DNA of 14,925 nt from JANQGH01 sp039819285 (lineage in GTDB: Bacteria > Pseudomonadota > Alphaproteobacteria > DSM-16000 > Inquilinaceae). A model generated the notes under the pieces. That model was not told the DNA's origin. It searched no databases and worked only from the letters and a program-made list of their open reading frames with translations. The stretch is taken from NCBI GenBank assembly GCA_039819285.1, contig JBCBSH010000104.1, forward strand, positions 1-14,925. The letters are read 5' to 3'. The position numbers and the translations under genes are program-made. Below, one piece after another: positions 1 to 7,291 of the stretch (position 1 is its first letter; each line of letters opens with the position of its first letter).

Positions 1-189
1 AGCGCCACGAGTGCGGATGAGCAGGACCGCCTCTACGCCGACGTGCAGGAATGGATCATGGACCGGGCGCTTTTCTGGGCGATTCATGACCAAACCCAGA
101 TGATCGCCTATGACGCCGACATCACCGGTGTGCAGTTCGCGCCGGGACGGTGGCAGGTGCGCTTCTACGACATCCGTCCGGCGGGTTGA
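1..189 (+). CDS. Peptide-type ABC transporter substrate-binding protein, C-terminal end (partial)
   Basis: The reading frame is open from the first base to a TGA at 187-189, giving the last 62 residues of a protein whose start lies outside the window. The tail (LYADVQEWIMDRALFWAIHD, then GVQFAPGRWQVRFYDIRP) resembles the end of family 5 (SBP_bac_5, DppA/OppA-like) periplasmic binding proteins, where a late helix is followed by a short stretch reporting strand placement. Such proteins capture peptides, opines or related amides for an ABC importer. No transporter permease or ATPase is visible here; they may lie upstream. The call rests on the look of a short C-terminal segment, so the family is likely but the ligand is unknown. 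A strong hairpin follows the stop, so this gene probably ends its transcription unit. Confidence 0.62.
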   Translation, partial: SATSADEQDRLYADVQEWIMDRALFWAIHDQTQMIAYDADITGVQFAPGRWQVRFYDIRPAG

Positions 190-195
190 CAGCGA

Positions 196-220
196 CGGGG
201 CCGGCGCCAAGCCGGCCCCG
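196..220 (+). terminator. Hairpin terminator after the substrate-binding protein gene
   Basis: A perfect 10-bp GC-rich stem (CGGGGCCGGC at 196-205 and GCCGGCCCCG at 211-220) encloses a 5-nt loop, starting 6 nt after the stop codon. Only TT follows, then TCCG, so the U-tract is poor. The stem strength and position still favour a terminator or mRNA 3'-end stabiliser. Confidence 0.6.
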
Positions 221-248
221 TTCCGTCCGGCCATTTTGAGGCCGGAGA

Positions 249-299
249 CGACGCTCCAACGGCTGGGAACTGATCCATGAAAGTCGACGCTCCGACGGC
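249..299. repeat. Direct repeat pair upstream of the deacetylase gene
   Basis: CGACGCTCCAACGGC at 249-263 recurs as CGACGCTCCGACGGC at 285-299, 14 of 15 positions identical, with a 36-bp period. It sits 40-90 bp before the start of the next gene, where tandem regulator sites often lie. A role as operator is inference. Confidence 0.4.
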
Positions 300-341
300 C
301 GTGTCTGTCGGAAAGGCCGAGGCCGCGCCGGGTCCCCGGGC

Positions 342-1289
342 ATGACAATTGCGGGCCGATCACCGACCGGCGACCCGCGCCTGCCGGACCACCTCGATCG
401 AGACTTCGTCGGCTACGGACCCGAACCGCCGCATGCCAACTGGCCCGGCGGCGCGCGCCTGGCGCTGAACTTTGTTCTCAACATCGAGGAAGGTGCCGAA
501 TACTCGGTAAGCGATGGCGACGGCCGATCGGAAAAAGCGCTGACAGAGGTCGGCGCACCGCGCGTTCCCGAGGGTGACAGGGACCTCGCCGCCGAAAGCA
601 TGTACGAGTATGGCAGCCGGGCAGGCCTGTGGCGGATCGCCCGCCTCTTCGCCGAACGCGGCCTGCCCCTGACCGCCTTCGTATCAGCCCGAGCGCTGGA
701 GCGGAACCCGGCCGCCGCTACGCTCGTCCGAGAGTCCGGGTGGGACGTGTGCGGCCACGGCAACCGGTGGGAGGAACACTACCGCTTGTCACCGGCCGAC
801 GAACGGGCGGCGATCCGCGATGGCGTCGCCTCCATCACCAAAAGTGTCGGTTCGCGGCCCCTGGGCTGGTATTGCCGCTACGCCCCGAGCGTCTCAACCC
901 GGCGGATCCTGGTCGAAGAGGGCGGGTTTCTCTACGACAGCGACAGCTATGCCGATGACCTACCCTATTGGGTTGGCGTCGGCGGCCGAAGCCATCTCGT
1001 CGTTCCCTATACGATGGTCCACAACGACGCCAAGATCCTGGCCGGCGGGCTACTCGATCCCGCTGCATTCACAGCGATGCTGTGCGACGCCTTCGACATC
1101 CTCTATGAAGAGGGCGCGACCCGGCCACGGATGATGTCGGTGGGCATGCATGCGCGCATCCTGGGCCATCCCGCCCGGATCGGCGCCATGGCCCGGTTTC
1201 TGGACCATGTCGACGCGCATGAAGATGTCTGGATCTGCCGACGTGACGACATCGCGCGCCACTGGACCGACCACCACGCACCGTCCTGA
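342..1289 (+). CDS. Polysaccharide deacetylase-family hydrolase, PuuE/allantoinase-like
   Basis: This 315-residue protein belongs to the NodB-homology (carbohydrate esterase 4-like) superfamily, in the branch that includes the cofactor-free allantoinase PuuE. Visible family stretches are RDFVGYGPEPP near residue 20, WPGGARLALNFVLNIEEGAE (34-53), SMYEYGSRAGLWRI (86-99), the CGHGNRWEEH block (137-146) where homologs read CHGxRW, EEGGFLYDSDSYADDLPYW (192-210), and SVGMHARILGHPAR followed by a C-terminal WICRRDDIARHW. These match the family almost end to end. Such enzymes open cyclic ureides or other amides in the cytoplasm. The ATG has no good ribosome binding site, and the first 19 residues are not family-conserved. 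The upstream transporter gene and the convergent GntR gene suggest a catabolic locus. The substrate cannot be read from the sequence; allantoin is only one possibility. Confidence 0.85.
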   Translation: MTIAGRSPTGDPRLPDHLDRDFVGYGPEPPHANWPGGARLALNFVLNIEEGAEYSVSDGDGRSEKALTEVGAPRVPEGDRDLAAESMYEYGSRAGLWRIARLFAERGLPLTAFVSARALERNPAAATLVRESGWDVCGHGNRWEEHYRLSPADERAAIRDGVASITKSVGSRPLGWYCRYAPSVSTRRILVEEGGFLYDSDSYADDLPYWVGVGGRSHLVVPYTMVHNDAKILAGGLLDPAAFTAMLCDAFDILYEEGATRPRMMSVGMHARILGHPARIGAMARFLDHVDAHEDVWICRRDDIARHWTDHHAPS

Positions 1290-1385
1290 CTTGGGCTCAG
1301 TCGAATTGGCGCCGCCGTGGCGCATCGTCCCTTGCATTGGCGACCAGCGCAGACACATGCCCGGGTGGAGCCAAGAATTGCTGTC

Positions 1386-2093
1386 TCAGGGCGCCTGACC
1401 CCTTTTCGCGCGCGAGACCTGCAACAGATGATCGTGCAATCCATGCTCGATCTCGGTGTCGCTGATCTTCTCCGCGATCGCGGTTTCGATGAACGCCAAG
1501 AACGCCTCGTGCTGCTGCACGATGGCCGACAGATCGTCGTCCCGATATTCCGGCCTGTTGAAGATGATCATCACATGGCGCGCAATCGCTTCCCATAACT
1601 TGGCCGCGACATCGTTGCCGGCCGCCCCGCCGATGGCCCGGTGAAAGTCCAGGTCGGCGGCCAGGGACGCGGTGCGGTTCTCGACCTTGGCGGCCACCCG
1701 CATGGCATCGATCGCGGCATGAAGACCGCTGAGATCGCCGCGCCCGTCGCGCCAGTTGCGCACGGCATCGCGCAGGAGGATGGATTCGAGCATGAGCCGA
1801 AGCTCGACCACGTTGTGCGCCGTCTCGTTGTCGAATCCGGTCACGCGGTAGCCGCGATGGCCGCCTCCAGTGATGATCCCCTGCGCTTGCAACACTTTCA
1901 GGGCCTCGCGCACGGGAACCCGGCTGACGCCCATCTGGTCGGCCAGGGTGAGTTCGACGATGCGCTCGCCGGGGGTCAGGTGCCCGGTGGCGATGGCCTC
2001 GGCAACGGTGTCGGCGATGGTTTCGGCGAGGGTCGGCCGCTTCGGCTGTCGTGGCCAGGTGGCAGGGATCGTCGGTGCCGTAACCGTGGACAT
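1386..2093 (-). CDS. GntR-family transcriptional regulator, FCD subfamily
   Basis: The protein has an N-terminal winged helix (about residues 20-85, with LADQMGVSRVPVREALKVL and GIITGGGHRGYRV) and a C-terminal all-helical FCD ligand-binding domain. The FCD metal-site pattern is present: DLDFHRAI, then QQHEAFLAFIE, then a late histidine in GLHDHLL. Members usually repress genes for uptake and breakdown of carboxylic or amino acids and respond to the substrate. I place the start at the ATG at 2093 (235 residues). A GTG at 2168 would extend it by 25 residues, but that stretch is not family-like and would read through the terminator hairpin at 2130-2152. No strong ribosome binding site precedes either start. 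The gene converges on the PuuE-like gene, with 96 bp between stops, and probably regulates that locus. Confidence 0.88.
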   Translation of the reverse strand: MSTVTAPTIPATWPRQPKRPTLAETIADTVAEAIATGHLTPGERIVELTLADQMGVSRVPVREALKVLQAQGIITGGGHRGYRVTGFDNETAHNVVELRLMLESILLRDAVRNWRDGRGDLSGLHAAIDAMRVAAKVENRTASLAADLDFHRAIGGAAGNDVAAKLWEAIARHVMIIFNRPEYRDDDLSAIVQQHEAFLAFIETAIAEKISDTEIEHGLHDHLLQVSRAKRGQAP

Positions 2094-2129
2094 CTGAACC
2101 GTATGCGCCTCGTTTTGATGCAGACCCTC

Positions 2130-2152
2130 AAAAACTGCCCGGAAATGGGCAG
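2130..2152 (-). terminator. Intrinsic terminator (or attenuator) in front of gntR
   Basis: On the minus strand the sequence reads CTGCCC, a 6-nt loop ATTTCC, GGGCAG, then TTTTTG. That is a 6-bp GC-rich stem directly followed by five Ts, the form of a rho-independent terminator. It lies 37 nt upstream of the gntR start codon. It either stops transcription entering from the right or sits in the gntR leader as an attenuator. Confidence 0.55.
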
Positions 2153-2187
2153 AGGACGGGCCGCGCACTCTGATGCATGTTGTTTGT

Positions 2188-2198
2188 CATACAGTATG
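2188..2198. promoter_or_regulatory. Operator-like palindrome upstream of gntR
   Basis: CATAC-A-GTATG is a perfect inverted repeat with 5-bp arms and a single central base, about 95 bp upstream of the gntR start codon, in a locally AT-richer patch. Short palindromes of this size are usual operators for FCD-type GntR proteins, which often repress their own gene. The link to this regulator is inference. Confidence 0.4.
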
Positions 2199-2853
2199 CT
2201 TTAAGTACAGGCCAGAATGTTTCGCCGAGACGCGTGAGACTGAGGCTGCGGCATTCCGGCGCCCAGCGCGCTGGCATGACGCGTCGTTCGGCAAGATCCC
2301 TTAAGAACGAACTCGATACGGACGCCTCCGCGCTGATACGCAGCCGAAGCAAAGCTTCACTCAAACGCTCCCATCGTCCACGACTTTCAAGATCAATCTC
2401 CCGTCGCACCCTGATGCCAGAGCCAGACGGACACGTCCACCAATACGCGGCTCTTGGCCGAAAACGGCACCCATCGACTCAAAGCGAAGCAAACTTGCCG
2501 GTCAGTGTGGATGTCCAGACGCTCGACCCGGTAACGCTGCCACAGGCTCGCAAGAGCCAGCACTCGGCGCGCGGCCCGGCGGCTTTTGGCGCGTCTCGGC
2601 CGGCCGCAACCGCCGCCGCCCACTGTCTCGCGGCGTACCGGGCAGCTGGAAAGTTCAGGGCGAATACGACGCCGATCTTCTACCGTTCTTGCTCGCCCAG
2701 GCGGATGTCGTAACAGAAGTGGAACCCAGCCGACTCTTCGAAGACGCGGACCTGCTGCCCGCGCCCTACGGCAGCCTAGTATCAGCGGTTCAAATCAGCG
2801 CGTCGGCACCATTTCTTTGAGGGCTCGGCCTTGACCGTATGGGCTGGCTTTCA
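2199..2853. other. Long gap without a convincing gene; possible decayed coding fragment
   Basis: No open frame here looks like a known protein. Plus frame 3 is open without a stop from 2305 to the TGA at 2818-2820, but it has no ATG, GTG or TTG start. Only its last 60 or so codons (about 2632-2820) look coding, including the peptide piece ADVVTEVEPSRLFEDADLLP with acidic and aliphatic residues spaced as in a folded protein. The first two thirds are Arg/Pro/Ser-rich and shadow-like. Minus-strand frames at 2128-2409 and 2393-2623 have unremarkable composition. The part before about 2520 is less GC-rich than its neighbours. I read this as a gene remnant or an acquired patch, not an active gene. 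Confidence 0.3.
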
Positions 2854-3726
2854 TCAGTGGCGTGACTGGCCGGTCGGGCAGCACTTCACCATCCAGCCCG
2901 TCACGACGTCGACCAGGCCACCATCGTCGACGCAGGCTTCGAACGAGTGTCCGCTGCGCGGCAGCGTCTGGAAGTCGATGCTCGGCTCGATGCCGCACCG
3001 CCGCGCCGCCTCGCGCATGGCCATCGTCCAGCGCGCGGCACGCTCGACCCGCGTTCGACCCTGCCGCTCGTCGACCCAGGTGCGCTTGCGCAACGCAGAG
3101 TCCCGCAGGACGTCGCGCTCGCCGACGAGAACCAGAATCGGTATCGACAGGCAGTCGGCGAGCCTTGCCCTGAACGCGCCCGCCCAACCTTCCCCGGGGC
3201 TGAGGCCGTAAGGGAACGCGACGGCTCGATCGGGAAACGTGTACCAGCCGGCCGAGGCCAGCGCGAGGCGTCCGATACGGTCCGGATACATGAGCGCCAA
3301 GCGATGGCCGAACTGCGCGCCGCCGGAGAAGCCGAAGAAATCGAAGCGGTCGATCGTCCGACGCGTCGCCGCCCCCACGTCTTTCAGAATGGCGAACAGG
3401 GCGTGATCGGCGCGGCGGCGATCAACCAGCATACGCTGATAACGCCGACACTGCTTTTCGGCAAACAGGGGTGCGATCAGAATCCTGCCGGTGCGTTCGG
3501 CCCACGGGGCGAACGCACCGAAATGGGCTCCGGCCCGTCGCGATATCCCGTGCACGGCGATCAGCGGGCGCGCCGTCGGATCGATCAGTCGCGGCACATG
3601 CAGATAGTAGGGCACGCCTTGGCCGAACCTGGGTAAATGCAGCACGGGCCGCGTAGCTGGTTCCCTGATATCGGGTCGCGGTCCGGGACTTATCGGCGGC
3701 TCTTGCAACAGAATCTGTGCGGGCAT
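2854..3726 (-). CDS. Alpha/beta hydrolase
   Basis: This is the last gene of a four-gene minus-strand operon and encodes a 290-residue serine hydrolase. The fold's landmarks are in order: oxyanion strand LIAVHGISRR (55-64), nucleophile elbow GFSGG with Ser134, acid strand ILVLVGERD with Asp205, and catalytic His260 in PRSGHSFE. The region between residues 160 and 185 could be a small lid. No signal peptide is seen, so it should be cytoplasmic. Two ATGs lie close together at 3732 and 3726. I chose 3726 because AAGG lies 8 nt before it and too close to the other. The stop of the preceding oxygenase gene is 56 nt upstream. Family members act as esterases, amidases or thioesterases. The operon suggests it trims or releases a product, but the substrate is unknown. 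Confidence 0.8.
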   Translation of the reverse strand: MPAQILLQEPPISPGPRPDIREPATRPVLHLPRFGQGVPYYLHVPRLIDPTARPLIAVHGISRRAGAHFGAFAPWAERTGRILIAPLFAEKQCRRYQRMLVDRRRADHALFAILKDVGAATRRTIDRFDFFGFSGGAQFGHRLALMYPDRIGRLALASAGWYTFPDRAVAFPYGLSPGEGWAGAFRARLADCLSIPILVLVGERDVLRDSALRKRTWVDERQGRTRVERAARWTMAMREAARRCGIEPSIDFQTLPRSGHSFEACVDDGGLVDVVTGWMVKCCPTGQSRH

Positions 3727-3782
3727 CGTCATCACCTTTGGATGCGCATCGACGGGCGGAGGCGGCTCGGCGAGCGACCCCG

Positions 3783-4361
3783 TCAGGCCACCCGTTCCTC
3801 GCCGTACACCTCGGCGACGCGGTGGCGCGGCAACATGTCGAAGATGATGTGGATGCGTTCGGCTTCGCCGTCGTTGTGGGCCTCGTGCATCTGGTTGTTG
3901 TCGAACCACCACAGCTCACCCTCAGCCATGCGCACCTCTTCATCACCGGCCTTGAGATAACTACCCGCCGCGCTTTGCAGGATCAGGTGATAGCGGTCGC
4001 GAACGCGGTAGTACGCGCCGCGGTCGATGTGTGGATAGACGCGGCGACCCGGCATGAGACGCACGATCTTGCCTCGGCCCAGTTCGGCGTCCTGTTCCGC
4101 AGCGAAGCTTTCCAGAAACGCCCTTGCCACCAGGAATTTCTTGGAGCCGCTGGTGTAGCGGCTTTCATGGACGTCGCGGCGCTTGCGATCACCGATCTTG
4201 GATTTCACCAGACCGCGCAGCGGGATGGCCTCGGCCTCGCGCTGGACGGCGATCTTGTCCTGGCGCCCCGTGCTCAGCGCCCAGGCGTCGGGGATCGAGG
4301 CGATTTCGTTCAAGAATGGCTGAACGTCAACGTTGTTCTTCATCAGGCGGAAGTACTTCAC
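3783..4361 (-). CDS. Aspartyl/asparaginyl beta-hydroxylase-family 2OG-Fe(II) oxygenase
   Basis: The 192-residue protein matches the short, soluble bacterial form of PF05118. It has the first iron histidine in VYPHIDRG (His111, with Asp113 beside it), the YYRVRDRYHLIL core, the GELWWFDNNQMHEA stretch with second iron histidine His159, and the 2-oxoglutarate-binding arginine Arg169 in ERIHIIFDM. These enzymes couple 2-oxoglutarate decarboxylation to hydroxylation of Asp/Asn or related side chains in peptides or free amino acids. I place the start at a GTG (4359-4361) because AAGGAG lies exactly 8 nt before it and homologs start near KYFRL. The ATG at 4391 would put that site inside the gene. 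It lies 33 nt after the ABC exporter gene, so co-expression is likely. Confidence 0.85.
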   Translation of the reverse strand: MKYFRLMKNNVDVQPFLNEIASIPDAWALSTGRQDKIAVQREAEAIPLRGLVKSKIGDRKRRDVHESRYTSGSKKFLVARAFLESFAAEQDAELGRGKIVRLMPGRRVYPHIDRGAYYRVRDRYHLILQSAAGSYLKAGDEEVRMAEGELWWFDNNQMHEAHNDGEAERIHIIFDMLPRHRVAEVYGEERVA

Positions 4362-4369
4362 GAAACTAG

Positions 4370-4375
4370 CTCCTT
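4370..4375 (-). promoter_or_regulatory. Ribosome binding site that fixes the oxygenase start at GTG 4361
   Basis: On the minus strand AAGGAG is followed by 8 nt and GTG AAG TAC. This is the best Shine-Dalgarno match in the area, and it would be internal to the longer ATG-started frame. Confidence 0.7.
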
Positions 4376-4394
4376 CATGATTAGGGGTCAAAGG

Positions 4395-6116
4395 TCAGCG
4401 GTTGTCTTCGTGTTCACCGCTGCCCGTGGTCACCAACCGCACCGCGGGTGGCCTGGCTTCGGCGACTGTCGGGTCGCCAACGGCCTCGTGCAGGCGCCCC
4501 TGCTCAAGGCAGAGGATGCGATCGGCCTTCGCGGCGCGGGTCGGATCGTGGGTGATGAACAGCACCGTGCCGGGGAACGCGCCGATCACCCGTTCCAGCG
4601 TATTGCGCGAGACCTCATCAAGGTTGGCGTCGGCCTCGTCGAGCAACAGGACGCGTGGCTTCGCCAACAGGGCGCGCGCCAGCGCAATGCGGGCGCGTTC
4701 TCCGGTGGACAGGCCGCCGCCGTTTTCCGAAATCCGGCTGTCCAGTCCAGCCGGGAGGCGATCGACGAGCGGATCAAGACCAAGATCCGTCAGCGTGTGC
4801 TCGATATCCTCGGCCGAGACGCCGGTAGCACCGTACGCCACGTTCAACCGCAAGGATCCACGCAATAGGGGCAGATCGGGCGAGACGATGGCAAACGCGG
4901 CGCGCAGATCTTCCCAGCGGCAACGCGCGATGTCCTGACCGTCGAGCAGAACTCGGCCCTTGTCGGGGTCAACAATGCCAGCGATCAGGCGCATGAGGCT
5001 GGATTTTCCGGCGCCGTTGGGGCCGACGAGCGCTACCCGTTGACCGGCCTCGATGACTGTCTGCAGGTCTTCAAAGACGCCTTGCAAATGCACGCCGGTC
5101 ACTTCGATTCGGCCAGACCCGGGTTTCAGCGGTCGCCGGGCCCGCCGGGTCTCACGGCGCCGGCCGGGCGCCAGCGCCAACATCTGCTCCAGCTTTTCGC
5201 GCGCGATCAGCGCGCCGTTCCAAAACTCGTAGACCCGGCCGAGGTCCTGCAGCCGCGGCGCCAAGAGGCCGGCAACAACCATGGCCGCGACGACAGCACC
5301 GGGGCTTGCGAGGCCGAGCCCGACCTGGAAGGCGCCGACGAACAGGGCACAGGCGCTGGCGAAGCTGGCGCTTGCCTCGGATAGGGCGCGCAAGAGACCG
5401 ACCACCTTGGCGCGCGCGATCAAGGCATGGCGCAGCCGATTGCTCAGCCGGCCGAAGCGTTTCTTTTCCCTGGTTTCCTGGCCAAATGCTTCGACCACAC
5501 CGATGTTCGCGACGCGGTCGTTCAACTGGGCGGCCAGACGGCCGCGACGGCGGCGCGATTCACGCGTCGTCGCGCGCAGGTTCGGTCCAATTGCGAGGGC
5601 CAGGGCGGCCGCAACGGCGACGGCGATGCCAACAGAGATGGCCACAACGGGCTCGATGAAGGCCAGAACGGCAATAGCCAGGATGGCGGCCAGCCCACTG
5701 ACCGTCAGTCTGGCCAGCCCAAGGCTGATCCACTGACGCAGGGCGCTCAAATCACCGACGAAGCGCAAGACGATCGCCCCACGGCTCATCTGGCGAGAGC
5801 CCTCCGCACCGATCTTGGCGACGTGGCGGAACAGCCTTTGACGCACGGCGTGGACATATCCTTGGCCAAGATGTTCCGCGTCCAAATGACCGCGCCACCT
5901 CAGCCACGCGCCGACAACAATCGCCGTACACAGGCCGGCTGCAAAGACCGCACCTTCGCTGAGCGGCGATGGTGTCTGCGGTGTGATCAGCCTGTCAAAA
6001 CCGTGCCTGACTAGCATGGCGGTGGCGACCGCCACGCCCGCCTGCGCAATGCCATTGGCGACAAGCGAGGCAAAGCGCAAGCGGCGACGGCCGGCAAGGA
6101 CCTTTGGAAGGGGCAT
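4395..6116 (-). CDS. ABC exporter half-transporter (fused membrane and ATPase domains)
   Basis: The 573-residue protein has an N-terminal type I exporter membrane domain (hydrophobic segments near residues 17-36, 54-72, 135-155, 156-176, 248-268 and 270-286) and a C-terminal nucleotide-binding domain. The latter shows Walker A GPNGAGKS (365-372), signature LSTGE (469-473), Walker B VLLLDE (489-494), D-loop ANLD and the switch histidine in ITHD (His523). The Q-loop position reads IVSPDLPLL, with proline at 413 where most transporters have glutamine, and the signature has TGE instead of GGQ. It should act as a homodimer, or with an unseen partner, in the inner membrane. Its start is 11 nt after the stop of the P-loop gene. 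In this operon it may export a product of the oxygenase and hydrolase, which is inference. Confidence 0.85.
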   Translation of the reverse strand: MPLPKVLAGRRRLRFASLVANGIAQAGVAVATAMLVRHGFDRLITPQTPSPLSEGAVFAAGLCTAIVVGAWLRWRGHLDAEHLGQGYVHAVRQRLFRHVAKIGAEGSRQMSRGAIVLRFVGDLSALRQWISLGLARLTVSGLAAILAIAVLAFIEPVVAISVGIAVAVAAALALAIGPNLRATTRESRRRRGRLAAQLNDRVANIGVVEAFGQETREKKRFGRLSNRLRHALIARAKVVGLLRALSEASASFASACALFVGAFQVGLGLASPGAVVAAMVVAGLLAPRLQDLGRVYEFWNGALIAREKLEQMLALAPGRRRETRRARRPLKPGSGRIEVTGVHLQGVFEDLQTVIEAGQRVALVGPNGAGKSSLMRLIAGIVDPDKGRVLLDGQDIARCRWEDLRAAFAIVSPDLPLLRGSLRLNVAYGATGVSAEDIEHTLTDLGLDPLVDRLPAGLDSRISENGGGLSTGERARIALARALLAKPRVLLLDEADANLDEVSRNTLERVIGAFPGTVLFITHDPTRAAKADRILCLEQGRLHEAVGDPTVAEARPPAVRLVTTGSGEHEDNR

Positions 6117-6127
6117 CGGGCAGATCC

Positions 6128-7291
6128 CTATTCGGCGGCTTGCGCCGAGACTTCATCCGGCTCGGCCAAGGCCGCGGGGACCCAGCCGCCGTCCATCAGA
6201 TCGTCCAGCAGGACGATGGGGGCGTCGGTCAGCGCCTTGGCCTCGCGCACGGCCAGCGGGCTCGACGTCATACGCCCAGCAACGGCCACAGGCGTGATCG
6301 CGTGGGCGGCCAACCGTCGGATGCCAGCCTCGGCGCCCATGGCGTCACCGGCGGCGATGACGACATCGTCAACCAGGTCGGCAAATGTCTGGCTCTGGAC
6401 CAGGTCTGCCGTCTCGGGAAAGAACAGCCCGTCGGCGAGTTCCAAGACCACGACATCGGGTTGTCGTTCGGCCAGGTCGCGCACGATCGCGGGCAACAGG
6501 GCGGTCAACTCGTCATTCGGCAACAGGTAGGTCGAGGGATGACCGAAATCGGTGAAATCCAGCACGGCATGTGCACCGGCATCGACATAGGCCCAACGAT
6601 CGCCGCCAGCGCCCGTTCCGGTGACCTTGCCCACGGCAACCTTCTTGCCCATGCGGGTCAGCCCGCGGACGATGCCCGCGATCGTCGTGGTCTTACCAGC
6701 GTTCATCGACGTGCCAACGACGCAGAGCGTGTAAGGCCGCGCCGCGGCGCGTCGACCGGTCGGCTGGGCATAGCGCCTCAGGTTCAAGACCTGACCGGCC
6801 GCGTCGGCGACCAAACCGAGAGGCGTGATGCGGGTTGCCGGCCTTGTCGCGTCATGACGGTTGACGCATCGGGCCGCAATGCCGCCGGCCGCGACCATAT
6901 GGCAGGGACCCATGGTCTCGGGCACCAGGGCCTCGAACTGATCGCTGGCATAGCGCGCGCCGTAACACAGCAGGACCTCGTCGCCGACATAGAGCTGACG
7001 CCGACGCCCATCGGGGCTTTCGATCCGCCGATGGTGGCCAATCCGGTCGATCCGGGCCAGGACCAAGTCGCCGCTGGCCGGATGCGCGCCGGAGGTGATC
7101 AGCCGTGCGGCGTCGCCAAGCTCGATCCGGCGCGTGGCATAGGACCGCTTGGCCGCGCTCAGCCTGGTTTGGGGAAGCGGTGCGGTCGTCGCGACGTCTT
7201 CTTCGGACCAGTCCGGCTGATCGCCACCGGCCAGATCGGCGAGAATGCCCCGTTCACCACTAGCGCTGTAATTTTCCAGTTGCGTGAGCAC
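6128..7291 (-). CDS. P-loop NTPase, MobB/DUF1611-like
   Basis: The first operon gene encodes 387 residues. Residues 1-45 look disordered. Residues 50-130 (RRIELGDAARL, then GDLVLARIDRIGHHRRI) are beta-rich and suggest a small barrel domain. Residues 185-375 form a P-loop domain with Walker A GTSMNAGKTTT (193-203), a conserved-looking GKVTGTGAGGD (221-231) and a Walker B-like DVVVLELADG (279-288). The Walker A with a lysine close to the front and the GKVTGTG loop point to the SIMIBI class that holds MobB and DUF1611 proteins. I do not recognise the specific family or its substrate. The GTG start (7289-7291) is well supported by GAGGAG 7 nt upstream. Likely roles are ATP-dependent ligation, phosphorylation or metal/cofactor handling; the sequence does not decide. 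Confidence 0.72.
   Translation of the reverse strand: MLTQLENYSASGERGILADLAGGDQPDWSEEDVATTAPLPQTRLSAAKRSYATRRIELGDAARLITSGAHPASGDLVLARIDRIGHHRRIESPDGRRRQLYVGDEVLLCYGARYASDQFEALVPETMGPCHMVAAGGIAARCVNRHDATRPATRITPLGLVADAAGQVLNLRRYAQPTGRRAAARPYTLCVVGTSMNAGKTTTIAGIVRGLTRMGKKVAVGKVTGTGAGGDRWAYVDAGAHAVLDFTDFGHPSTYLLPNDELTALLPAIVRDLAERQPDVVVLELADGLFFPETADLVQSQTFADLVDDVVIAAGDAMGAEAGIRRLAAHAITPVAVAGRMTSSPLAVREAKALTDAPIVLLDDLMDGGWVPAALAEPDEVSAQAAE

Noticed and set aside
1288..1323. Short hairpins between the convergent PuuE-like and gntR genes as terminators
   Set aside because: Stems of only 4-5 bp (GACT/AGTC and GCGCC/GGCGC) with no T-run on either strand.
2128..2623. Two minus-strand frames (2128-2409 and 2393-2623) as genes upstream of gntR
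   Set aside because: No family resemblance, weak third-position GC bias in the first, no ribosome binding site, and the first overlaps the terminator and operator-like palindrome.
2783..2811. tRNA-like T-loop (TTCAAAT) followed by a CACCA sequence
   Set aside because: The flanking bases AGCGG and CAGCG do not pair as a T-stem, and no D-arm, anticodon arm or acceptor partner is found upstream.
3717..4868. Plus-strand open frame of 383 codons
   Set aside because: It is antisense to the oxygenase and exporter genes and shows no recognisable domain.
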